The notes below the pieces were generated by a model. That model was given only the letters and a program-made list of their open reading frames with translations, was not told where the DNA came from and did not search any database. A stretch of DNA of 35,340 nucleotides from Lysobacterales bacterium. GTDB taxonomy: Bacteria > Pseudomonadota > Gammaproteobacteria > Xanthomonadales > SZUA-36. Shown here in pieces: positions 24,574-31,913 of this stretch. The position numbers and the translations under genes are program-made. The stretch is from NCBI GenBank assembly GCA_029935455.1, contig JAOZKI010000001.1:77419-112758 (forward strand), in the 5' to 3' direction. How positions within the stretch are numbered: the first letter of the stretch is position 1; each line of letters begins with the position of its first letter.

Positions 24574-25667
24574 GCGCTACGCAACTGGTACAGCGCCTCG
24601 CACGGCCCGAGGTGCTGGCCATGGCACCTTACCTATCGGCCCGCAGTGGCGCTGGCGCCGACGGCGTCTTGTTGAATGCCAACGAAGCACCGCATGCGCT
24701 GGTGGACGACCCAAGCTGGCAGGCGCTGGACCTGCATCGCTATCCGGCACCACAACCGGAAGCCCTGCGCCAGCGTCTGGCAACGGTTTATGAGGTGGCA
24801 CCGGAGCAGGTGCTGATCACCCGTGGCTCTGACGAAGGTATCGATTTACTGCTGCGCGTCTTCTGCCGCTCCGGCCTAGACCGCATTCTGGAGACGCCGC
24901 CCTGCTTTGGCATGTATCGCATCGCGGCCACGATCCAGGGCGCCGGTGTGGTCCAGGTCCCGCGCGATCCGGTCACGCTGGATGTGCGCCCGGACGCCAT
25001 GCTCGAACAACTAACGCAGGACGACACGATTCGTCTGGTGTTTTTAACCAGCCCCTCCAATCCCACCGGCGATCTGCTACCGGACGGCCTGCTGGACGCC
25101 TTGCTGGCGGCCAGTAGGGATCGCGCACTGGTGATCATGGACGAGGCCTATATCGAATTTTGCGCCCATAGGAGCGCCAGCCAACTGCTCGGCGAACATC
25201 CGCAACTGGTGGTGCTGCGCACCCTGTCCAAGGCCTGGGGCGCTGCCGGCCTGCGCTGTGGTGCCGTGCTGGCTGACCCCGCTGTGCTTGATCTCCTCGG
25301 CCGGGTCATGGCGCCCTACCCGCTAACCGCGCCGGCCATTGCCGCCGCCCTGGCCTGCACCGCACCCGCGGCACGTGCGGCGCAAAAGGACATGCTCGAC
25401 AAACTGCAGCGACAGAAGGAAACCCTGGTGGCTCGGCTGCTGGCCTGTGGCTGGGTTCGCGACCTCTGGCCTGGCGAGGCCAACTTCGTACTGATCCGCG
25501 TGGAGGACGGCCCCGGACTGGTCGCTCATTGCGCGCGCGCCGGCGTGCGGGTCCGTGATTTTAACGGCCAGCCGTTGTTGGATAACTGCGTCCGCATAAG
25601 CATTGGCAGCAGTGATGATATGACCGCCTTGAACACGGCACTGGACAGCTATGGAGCGCCAGCATGA
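24570..25667 (+). CDS. hisC: Histidinol-phosphate aminotransferase HisC
   Basis: 365-aa fold-type I PLP aminotransferase making L-histidinol phosphate from imidazole-acetol phosphate. Visible are VLLNANEAP, LITRGSDEGIDLLLRVFC, FLTSPSNPTGDLL, VIMDEAYIEF and the PLP lysine in LRTLSKAWGAAGLRCGA (Lys221). NFVLIRVED and VRISIGSSDDM complete the small domain. It overlaps both neighbours by 4 nt, showing tight translational coupling in the operon. Confidence 0.96.
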   Translation: MSATQLVQRLARPEVLAMAPYLSARSGAGADGVLLNANEAPHALVDDPSWQALDLHRYPAPQPEALRQRLATVYEVAPEQVLITRGSDEGIDLLLRVFCRSGLDRILETPPCFGMYRIAATIQGAGVVQVPRDPVTLDVRPDAMLEQLTQDDTIRLVFLTSPSNPTGDLLPDGLLDALLAASRDRALVIMDEAYIEFCAHRSASQLLGEHPQLVVLRTLSKAWGAAGLRCGAVLADPAVLDLLGRVMAPYPLTAPAIAAALACTAPAARAAQKDMLDKLQRQKETLVARLLACGWVRDLWPGEANFVLIRVEDGPGLVAHCARAGVRVRDFNGQPLLDNCVRISIGSSDDMTALNTALDSYGAPA

Positions 25668-26731
25668 GCAACAAGCGACGCATTCTCTTCCTGGATCGGG
25701 ACGGCACACTGATCATTGAGCCGGAAGATTTTCAGATTGACAGCCTGGCCAAGCTGGAACTGTTGGACGGCGTCATTCCTGCCCTGCTGCGCCTGCGGGA
25801 CGCCGGCTACGAGTTCGTGCTTGTGTCCAACCAGGACGGCCTGGGAACGGACAGCTACCCACAGCAGGACTTTGACATCCCCCACGCCAAGATGCTGTCT
25901 CTGCTGCGTTCCCAGGGCATTGAGTTCGCCGCTGAACACATCGATCCCCATTTCGAGTCCGATGGGTCACCGGATCGAAAACCGGGTATCGGTATGGTAT
26001 TGCCCTATCTGAAATCAGGAGAACTGAACCTGGAAGACAGCTGGGTCATCGGTGACCGTGAAACGGATTTGCAGCTGGCCGAGAACATGGGCATCGGCGG
26101 ACTGCGTTGCGGCCCGGACGGCATGAGCTGGGCCGCCATTGCCCATGAACTGGTTAGTCGGCCCCGCCGCGCCCGCGTGACCCGAAAAACCAACGAGACG
26201 GCGATTGATGTAGCGCTGGATCTGGACGGCACGGGCACAGAGATCAGCACCGGCATCGGGTTCTTTGATCACATGCTGGACCAGCTGGCCAGCCACGGGG
26301 GCTTTCGCCTGCAGCTGCGCTGCGACGGCGATCTGGAAATCGATGAGCACCATACGGTGGAAGACTGTGCGCTGGCGCTGGGGCAAGCCATGGACCAGGC
26401 TCTGGGTGATCGCCGAGGTATCGGCCGCTATGGCTTTGTGCTGCCCATGGACGAGTCCCTGGCAACCGTTGCGGTAGACCTCTCCGGCCGGCCTGCTTTT
26501 GAATTCAGCGCCGACTTCCAGCGCCCGCAGGTCGGGGAGCTTTCGACCGAGATGGTGCGTCACTTTTTCGCTTCCCTGAGCCAGTCGCTGCGCTGCGCGC
26601 TGCATCTTCAGGTTACCGGAGAAAACACCCACCACATGATTGAAGCACTGTTCAAGGGTACCGGACGGGCCCTGCGACCGGCCCTGGAGCGCACAGGTAA
26701 CGAGCTGCCCAGCACCAAGGGAAAGTTGTGA
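25664..26731 (+). CDS. hisB: Bifunctional histidinol-phosphatase / imidazoleglycerol-phosphate dehydratase HisB
   Basis: 355-aa fusion. The N-terminal HAD phosphatase (about 1-165) has LFLDRDGTL with Asp11/Asp13, VLVSNQDGLGT, and GDRETDLQLAENMGI; it hydrolyses histidinol phosphate. The C-terminal IGPD domain (about 167-355) has GIGFFDHMLDQLASHGG, IDEHHTVEDCALALGQA and HHMIEALFKGTGRALR, with its double His/Glu manganese sites. This fused form occurs in enterics, Xanthomonadales and some other gammaproteobacteria. It overlaps hisC by 4 nt and lies 10 nt before hisH. Confidence 0.97.
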   Translation: MSNKRRILFLDRDGTLIIEPEDFQIDSLAKLELLDGVIPALLRLRDAGYEFVLVSNQDGLGTDSYPQQDFDIPHAKMLSLLRSQGIEFAAEHIDPHFESDGSPDRKPGIGMVLPYLKSGELNLEDSWVIGDRETDLQLAENMGIGGLRCGPDGMSWAAIAHELVSRPRRARVTRKTNETAIDVALDLDGTGTEISTGIGFFDHMLDQLASHGGFRLQLRCDGDLEIDEHHTVEDCALALGQAMDQALGDRRGIGRYGFVLPMDESLATVAVDLSGRPAFEFSADFQRPQVGELSTEMVRHFFASLSQSLRCALHLQVTGENTHHMIEALFKGTGRALRPALERTGNELPSTKGKL

Positions 26732-26741
26732 GTCCAACAGC

Positions 26742-27335
26742 ATGAAACTGGCCATCATCGACAGCGGCGGTGCCAACATCGCCTCCGTGCAGCATGCGCT
26801 GCAGCGCCTGGGAGCGACGGCAACATTTACTGCGGACCGGCAAGTGATCGCCAGCGCGGACCGGGTCATTCTGCCCGGTGTCGGGGCCGCTGGCGCTGCC
26901 ATGGATCACCTGCAGCAGCAATCCCTGCTGTCCTGTATTCGTGGCCTGCAGCAGCCGGTGCTGGGCATCTGCCTGGGCATGCAATTGCTGTTTGAGTCAT
27001 CGGCCGAAAACGATGTGGACTGCCTGGGCATTATTCCGGGCCGCCTGCAGCACTTCACCGCAGCGCCAGGCCTGCGCGTGCCGCATATGGGCTGGAACCA
27101 CACCCATCAGGAACAGGCAGACCCGCTGATGAAGGGCCTGGAGCAGGACGCCTGGTTCTATTTCGTCCACAGCTATTTTGCGCCCCTGGGCCCGCACACG
27201 CTGGCCAGCGCAAGTCATGGCGAGCTGTTTAGCGCCGTGGTGCGCAAGGACAATTTCTGGGGCGCCCACTTCCACCCGGAGCGTTCGGCCCGGGCCGGCG
27301 CCCGGCTACTCGAAAACTTTCTGGAGCTTTCATGA
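26742..27335 (+). CDS. hisH: Imidazole glycerol phosphate synthase subunit HisH
   Basis: 197-aa class I glutaminase that supplies ammonia to HisF. The nucleophile Cys77 is in GICLGMQLLFE. HMGWNHTH, FYFVHSYF and HFHPERSARAG (catalytic His/Glu) are present. ATG 26742 (MKLAIIDSGGANIASVQ) matches the family start; the open frame extending to 26640 is inside hisB. It overlaps hisA by 4 nt. Confidence 0.96.
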   Translation: MKLAIIDSGGANIASVQHALQRLGATATFTADRQVIASADRVILPGVGAAGAAMDHLQQQSLLSCIRGLQQPVLGICLGMQLLFESSAENDVDCLGIIPGRLQHFTAAPGLRVPHMGWNHTHQEQADPLMKGLEQDAWFYFVHSYFAPLGPHTLASASHGELFSAVVRKDNFWGAHFHPERSARAGARLLENFLELS

Positions 27336-28078
27336 CCACCACCTGCCAGCTCATACCCGCCATTGACCTGCTGGATGGTCGCTGTGTGCGCCTGTTCAAG
27401 GGCGATTTCCAACAGGTTACGCACTATGACGCGCTGCCTGCCGAACTGGCCGCCCGCTACGCAGCTGACGGTGCCGAATGGCTTCATGTGGTTGATCTTG
27501 CCGCCTCACGCGATGGCAGCGCGGCGGATCAAGCGCCTCTCTTCGAGCTCTTAAAGGCCGCACCGCAGCGCGTACAAACCGGCGGTGGTGTGCGCAACAG
27601 CGAGGATCTGAAACAGCGCCTGGTCAGCGGTGCCGACCGGGTAGTAGTAGGCAGCCTGAGCGCCCGTGAACCGGCGCGTTTTGCGCGCTGGCTGCAACGT
27701 TTCGGACCCGACCGGCTGGTGGCCGCGCTGGATGTGCAGCTGGATGCGGATGGCCTGCCCTGGCCGCGCGTTTACGGCTGGACCGAACGCGCCGAACAGG
27801 ACCTGTGGACGCTGCTGGATACGCTGGTTGCAGGCGGTTTGCGACATGCGCTGATCACGGATATCGGCCGCGATGGCGCCATGAGCGGCCCCAATCTGGC
27901 GCTCTACGGCGAGGTTCTGACGCGCTATCCCCAATTGCAGTTGCAGGCCTCCGGCGGCGTGAGCCGATTGCAGGATCTGACCGAGGTAGGTGCCTCCGGC
28001 GCCGCTGGCGTTATTGTTGGCAAAGCATTGCTGGATGGCGTCTTTTCCGTACCCGCCGCGCTGGAAGCCCTGGCATGA
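27332..28078 (+). CDS. hisA: ProFAR isomerase HisA
   Basis: 248-aa TIM-barrel isomerase (phosphoribosylformimino-AICAR-phosphate to the ribulosyl form). Landmarks are [19 protein letters not shown] (catalytic Asp), [45 protein letters not shown] and the phosphate loops [10 protein letters not shown] and [13 protein letters not shown]. Length is normal. It overlaps hisH and hisF by 4 nt each. Confidence 0.97.
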   Translation: MTTTCQLIPAIDLLDGRCVRLFKGDFQQVTHYDALPAELAARYAADGAEWLHVVDLAASRDGSAADQAPLFELLKAAPQRVQTGGGVRNSEDLKQRLVSGADRVVVGSLSAREPARFARWLQRFGPDRLVAALDVQLDADGLPWPRVYGWTERAEQDLWTLLDTLVAGGLRHALITDIGRDGAMSGPNLALYGEVLTRYPQLQLQASGGVSRLQDLTEVGASGAAGVIVGKALLDGVFSVPAALEALA

Positions 28079-28866
28079 ACGGCGCCGGCACTACTGGCGT
28101 TGCGCGGCGCATCATTCCCTGTCTGGATGTTCGCGACGGCCAGGTGGTTAAAGGCGTGCAGTTTCGCAATCATCGCGTCATGGGCGAGATCGTGGAACTG
28201 GCCCAGCGCTACAGCGAGGCGGGTGCCGACGAACTGGTGTTCTATGACATAACCGCCAGCCCTGAGGGCCGCGCGGTCGATCATTCCTGGGTGGCCCGCG
28301 TGGCCGAGGTGATTGATATCCCTTTCTGCGTCGCCGGTGGCATCCGCAGCGTGCCGGAAGCCCGGCGTATCCTGCAAAGCGGCGCCGACAAGATTTCCGT
28401 GAACACACCGGCGGTACGGGACCCGGACCTGGTGAACCGACTGGCTGACGCATTCGGAGCCCAGTGCGTGGTGGTGGGCATTGACTCCATCGTCAGCGAC
28501 GGCGTCTGGAGCACGCGCCAGATGACCGGAGACCCCGACGCCATGAGCGCGACCGGACGCGAGACCCTGGCCTGGATCGAAGAAGTTCAGGCGCGCGGCG
28601 CCGGCGAAATTGTCCTGAACTGTATGAGCAGCGATGGCACGCGGGATGGCTACGATCTGGAACAGTTACAGGCGGCCCGTCGGGTCAGTGAGGTACCCCT
28701 GATTGCCTCCGGCGGCGCGGGAACCGCGCAACATTTTAGAGACGTGTTCGAACAGGCCGATGTGGACGGGGCCCTGGCAGCGACGGTATTTCACTCCGGC
28801 GCCCTTCCCATCGATAAGCTGAAAGAATCGCTGGCTGCGGCTGGCATCGGAGTACGACCATGCTAG
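28075..28866 (+). CDS. hisF: Imidazole glycerol phosphate synthase subunit HisF
   Basis: 263-aa cyclase subunit that uses HisH-derived ammonia to give IGP and AICAR. Clear motifs are [77 protein letters not shown], with Asp both in the first strand and in SSDGT, and [14 protein letters not shown] 28075 overlaps the hisA stop (ATGA). An open frame to 27805 is a shadow inside hisA. Confidence 0.97.
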   Translation: MNGAGTTGVARRIIPCLDVRDGQVVKGVQFRNHRVMGEIVELAQRYSEAGADELVFYDITASPEGRAVDHSWVARVAEVIDIPFCVAGGIRSVPEARRILQSGADKISVNTPAVRDPDLVNRLADAFGAQCVVVGIDSIVSDGVWSTRQMTGDPDAMSATGRETLAWIEEVQARGAGEIVLNCMSSDGTRDGYDLEQLQAARRVSEVPLIASGGAGTAQHFRDVFEQADVDGALAATVFHSGALPIDKLKESLAAAGIGVRPC

Positions 28867-29471
28867 AGCAAACACCCGCTTGGGAAAAAATGGATGGCCT
28901 GGTGCCCGCGGTGGTGCAGGACGCGCTTGATGGCCGGGTCCTGATGGTGGGCTACATGAACGAGGCCGCTTTGGCACACACGCAGCACAGCGGCCAGGTT
29001 ACCTTCTGGAGTCGCAGCCAACAAAAGCTGTGGACCAAAGGGGAAACCTCCGGCAATACGCTGGCACTGGTGAGCATCAACCTGGACTGTGACCGCGACT
29101 GCCTGCTGGTTCTGGCGCGGCCGGCAGGGCCCACCTGTCATCTGGGTTCAGACACCTGCTTTGACCGTGACAGCACGGCGCCACGGCCACAGCTGGCTTT
29201 TCTTGCCGAGCTGGAGCGATTAATTACGCGCCGTGAGGAAGAGCGGCCAGCCGGCAGCTACACCACCACTTTGTTTGAGGCCGGCACCAAGCGGATCGCA
29301 CAGAAGGTGGGAGAAGAAGGCGTTGAAACGGCGCTGGCCGCGACCGCCGGTGATGACGATGAGCTACGGAACGAATCCGCTGACCTGCTCTACCACCTGC
29401 TGGTCCTGCTGCGCAGCCGCTCCCTGGACCTGGAGCAGGTGCTGCGTACATTGCAGGCACGCCACGGCTAG
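28860..29471 (+). CDS. hisI: Bifunctional phosphoribosyl-AMP cyclohydrolase / phosphoribosyl-ATP pyrophosphatase HisIE
   Basis: 203-aa fusion performing steps 2 and 3 of the pathway. The HisI part (about 1-112) has [37 protein letters not shown], and the zinc cysteines in DCDRDCLLV and [12 protein letters not shown]. The HisE part (about 118-203) has [31 protein letters not shown] and [11 protein letters not shown]. It overlaps hisF by 7 nt. The stop interlocks with that of the convergent cytochrome gene (CTAG, 29468-29471). Last gene of the histidine operon; no terminator hairpin is obvious. Confidence 0.96.
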   Translation: MLEQTPAWEKMDGLVPAVVQDALDGRVLMVGYMNEAALAHTQHSGQVTFWSRSQQKLWTKGETSGNTLALVSINLDCDRDCLLVLARPAGPTCHLGSDTCFDRDSTAPRPQLAFLAELERLITRREEERPAGSYTTTLFEAGTKRIAQKVGEEGVETALAATAGDDDELRNESADLLYHLLVLLRSRSLDLEQVLRTLQARHG

Positions 29472-30355
29472 CGCGGGGTCTTGAGATAGAGGGCGATGGC
29501 CTGCCGGTCCCTGGCTGGCAGGCGGGCCAGATTCTCCTGCACAGCCACCATACTGCCGCCCACCACATCGAACTCTGGATCGACGCCCGCTTCGAAATAA
29601 TAGTTCAGGTCGTCCACGCTCCAGTCTGCCAGCTGCGCCGCACTGATACCCGGTACGCGTCCCTTGCCATCAGCTGCTGGCGCGCCCTGGAGCGGACGTG
29701 CCGGATCCTCAGCCAGTAACCAGGTGCGCGGCGTATGACAGGCACCACAATGCCCCGGACCTTCCACCAGATAACGACCGCGCGCCAGTAAATCCTGCTG
29801 CTTCGTCATGGACCGGGTGGGCTCAGCGTCCAAAAACAACCGCTTCCAGAGGCCAATACCGCGACGCAGCTGCCAGGGAAAGTCCAGCTCGTGTTCAGGA
29901 ACCACCTGCGCACTCGGCGGCAGCTGGTCCAGATAGGCCTTCAGATCGAGCAGATCCGTCAGCGTCATCTGCTGATAGGACGTATAGGGGAAAGCGGGAT
30001 AGTAGTGCCGGCCATCTGGCGACAACCCACGACGCATGGCATTAACAAAATCCAGTGCAGACCAGGCACCAATACCCGCCGTCTCATGGGGCGAGATATT
30101 GGGCACATGAAAACGGCCCGCCGGGGTCCGCATGATCAGACCGCCGGACAGCACCAGCCCGCGTGCACGCTCACCGTCAGGCTGCCCATGGCAGGATCCA
30201 CATCCGGCCGCATGAAACAGCACTTCGCCATTGGCGAGATCCGGCTCATGGCCCGGTAAGGCACTGGCGGTCAGCGGCTGTGGGCGACTCAAAACCCACA
30301 GCACACCGAGTCCAAACAACAGACTCAGCAAACCCCAGCGCAGGAAATGACTCAC
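29468..30355 (-). CDS. Diheme c-type cytochrome, membrane-anchored
   Basis: 295-aa cytochrome with one N-terminal hydrophobic segment (LLSLLFGLGVLWVLS, likely uncleaved anchor). Two heme motifs are visible: CGSCH (Cys52-His56) and CGACH (Cys203-His207). The region between (GLVLSGGLIMRTPAGRFHVPNIS, split here as GGLIMRTPAG and FHVPNISPH, then AMRRGLSPDGRHYYPAFPYTSY) resembles the cytochrome subunits of membrane alcohol, aldehyde or sugar dehydrogenases. No dehydrogenase partner lies nearby. The next gene upstream in the same direction encodes a cytochrome c' with an 8-nt gap, so the two likely form an electron-transfer operon. Confidence 0.88.
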   Translation of the reverse strand: MSHFLRWGLLSLLFGLGVLWVLSRPQPLTASALPGHEPDLANGEVLFHAAGCGSCHGQPDGERARGLVLSGGLIMRTPAGRFHVPNISPHETAGIGAWSALDFVNAMRRGLSPDGRHYYPAFPYTSYQQMTLTDLLDLKAYLDQLPPSAQVVPEHELDFPWQLRRGIGLWKRLFLDAEPTRSMTKQQDLLARGRYLVEGPGHCGACHTPRTWLLAEDPARPLQGAPAADGKGRVPGISAAQLADWSVDDLNYYFEAGVDPEFDVVGGSMVAVQENLARLPARDRQAIALYLKTPR

Positions 30356-30363
30356 CGGGGGCT

Positions 30364-30834
30364 TTAGTCCTTATCGACGCGGTAACCGTCGTGGCAGGCT
30401 TTGCAGGTACCGAGCACGGAACGCAAAACGGGCTGGAACGCCTCCGCTGTCTGCGGGTCTGCCTGCTGCGCAGCGGCCACGGCTTCAGAAAAGTCGGTCA
30501 GGGCCTGGTTGAACCCGGCGCGATCGCTCCAGATCGTCGCCTTGGCCTCCGTATCGCCACCGCTCTGGGTCCCGTCCGGATAGAGGTCCCGGGATTCATC
30601 AGCCGTACGCGCAAACACCGCGAGGCTGGCTCGTACCGTCTCGCGGTCGAAATCCAGCTGTCCACGACTCATACCGATCAGCGGTTTCAGAGCCTCACGG
30701 GTATCGGACATAAGCTGCTGACGCTCGGCAATGGGATCATGATGATCGGCCGGGCCAGCTAACGGTAGCAGTAGCAGGCACGTTACAAGGGCTCGACTCA
30801 GGGTATGGCGTTGTGGCTGTCTGGCTGAACGCAT
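30364..30834 (-). CDS. Cytochrome c'/c556-like protein
   Basis: 156-aa exported four-helix-bundle cytochrome with the heme motif at the C-terminus (CKACH, Cys144-His148, followed by DGYRVDKD), the defining arrangement of class II cytochromes c. Signal peptide about residues 12-28 (LSRALVTCLLLLPLAG). ATG 30834 has GGAG 8 nt upstream; an in-frame start 27 nt earlier is less likely. Members bind NO or act as electron carriers. It lies 8 nt upstream of the diheme cytochrome gene and is probably co-transcribed. Confidence 0.87.
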   Translation of the reverse strand: MRSARQPQRHTLSRALVTCLLLLPLAGPADHHDPIAERQQLMSDTREALKPLIGMSRGQLDFDRETVRASLAVFARTADESRDLYPDGTQSGGDTEAKATIWSDRAGFNQALTDFSEAVAAAQQADPQTAEAFQPVLRSVLGTCKACHDGYRVDKD

Positions 30835-30993
30835 GACGACTCCGGATAAATAAAAAAACAACGCTAGCGCATTTGCACCTCTGGCGAAAGCATGACCGTG
30901 CCTGTAGACGACCCGCCCAGACCCACGCTCAGCTATAGTGAGGCTGCGGCCGCCAGACCGCTACCGAGACATGAGCCACTGAAAACCCGAATC

Positions 30994-31509
30994 ATGAGTG
31001 CTTGCCCGTCACCGACCATAGAAGATGCCAGAGCCACCGATCTCACGGCGGTACTGGCCATACTGAACCACTACATCGCCACCGATCACTGCACCTTTGA
31101 CACGGAACCCTGGTCCGTCAAGCAGAAGCAAGCCTGGTTCGATGCCTTCCAGGCAGACAACCCCTATCGCCTGCTGGTGGCCCGAGCCGGTAGCCAGCTG
31201 CTCGGCTACGCGCACAGCGGTGCCTGGCGGCCCAAAAAGGCCTATCAGGTGACCGCGGAGACCACCGTTTACCTGCACCCGGACGCGGCCGGTCAGGGGC
31301 TGGGAGCACGGCTTCTGCGAGAATTATTGGCCACGCTGGCCGCCGCCGGCGTGGAGCGGGCCGTCGCTGGCGTGGCACAGCCAAATCCGGCCTCGGACCG
31401 GCTACACGCAGCGCTGGGCTTTGCTCGAGTGGGTACTTTTGAGCGCGTAGGCCATAAATTCGGGCGCCACTGGGACGTCACCTGGTGGCAACGGGACACG
31501 CGCGCATAA
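30994..31509 (+). CDS. Pat/MddA-type GNAT N-acetyltransferase
   Basis: 171-aa acetyltransferase of the phosphinothricin/methionine-sulfone acetyltransferase group. Conserved features are IEDARATDLTAVLAILNHYI, CTFDTEPWSVKQKQAWFDAF, GYAHSGAWRPKKAY, the acetyl-CoA loop PDAAGQGLGARLL, QPNPASDRLHAALGFARVG and the terminal VGHKFGRHWDVTWWQ. ATG 30994 was selected; an open frame reaching 30892 has a non-conserved N-terminus. Likely acetylates methionine analogues or similar toxic amino acids. Confidence 0.9.
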   Translation: MSACPSPTIEDARATDLTAVLAILNHYIATDHCTFDTEPWSVKQKQAWFDAFQADNPYRLLVARAGSQLLGYAHSGAWRPKKAYQVTAETTVYLHPDAAGQGLGARLLRELLATLAAAGVERAVAGVAQPNPASDRLHAALGFARVGTFERVGHKFGRHWDVTWWQRDTRA

Positions 31510-31541
31510 CTTCGCCTCGTCGCTTTCCATACGCCGCCGTA

Positions 31542-31570
31542 TTGACGAATAAAAGGGACTGGATTAACAT
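31542..31570 (+). promoter_or_regulatory. Predicted promoter of the ArsR-type regulator
   Basis: TTGACG (31542-31547), 17-bp spacer, TAACAT (31565-31570). The implied start near 31577 lies in TTCGTCGAA (31576-31584), a short dyad. GACGAA (31544-31549) over the -35 is inverted as TTCGTC (31576-31581). This arrangement could allow autoregulation. Confidence 0.5.
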
Positions 31571-31606
31571 CGCCTTTCGTCGAAATACCCCAAGTAAAAA
31601 GCCGCT

Positions 31607-31882
31607 ATGAGCAAACGTAAAGACCAACAGATTGCCGAGGCCTTCCGCGCCCTCGGTCACCCGGTGCGACTCCAGATCGTACGCATTTTGCAGGACGAAG
31701 GCGCCTGCTTTGCCGGTGAGATTACGCGCCGTCTGCCGGTGGTCGCTTCCACCGCCTCCCAGCATTTCAAAATCCTGCGCGAGGCCGGGCTGATCAACGA
31801 TGCGGTGGATGGACCGCACCGCTATTACTCCGTGGATAAGCAGGCGCTACGCGAACTCAAGCGCTGGGTCAGCAAGCTCTAG
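31607..31882 (+). CDS. ArsR-family winged-helix transcriptional regulator
   Basis: 91-aa ArsR/SmtB-fold regulator. It has RALGHPVRLQIVRIL, the recognition helix region VVASTASQHFKILREAGLI, and the wing DGPHRYYSVD. It has a single Cys (GACFAGEI) and lacks the ELCVCDL-type metal site, so it probably does not sense metals through the classical alpha3 site. ATG 31607 lies about 30 nt after the predicted start site. No divergent target gene is seen; the gene is convergent with the DUF885 fusion gene (19-bp gap). Confidence 0.88.
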   Translation: MSKRKDQQIAEAFRALGHPVRLQIVRILQDEGACFAGEITRRLPVVASTASQHFKILREAGLINDAVDGPHRYYSVDKQALRELKRWVSKL

Positions 31883-31892
31883 CCACCGTGCT

Positions 31893-31913
31893 GCGCTGCA
31901 ATCACTGCAGCGC
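31893..31913. terminator. Hairpin between convergent genes
   Basis: GCGCTGCA (31893-31900), loop ATCAC, TGCAGCGC (31906-31913): perfect 8-bp stem straddling the end of the DUF885 fusion gene and following the ArsR-type gene. It lacks a U-run on either strand, so a terminator role is only suggested by position. Confidence 0.35.

Noticed and set aside
26015-26902. 295-codon minus-strand open frame opposite hisB/hisH
   Set aside because: It lies entirely antisense to two unmistakable his genes, has no recognisable motif, and is the kind of long shadow frame expected in GC-rich DNA.
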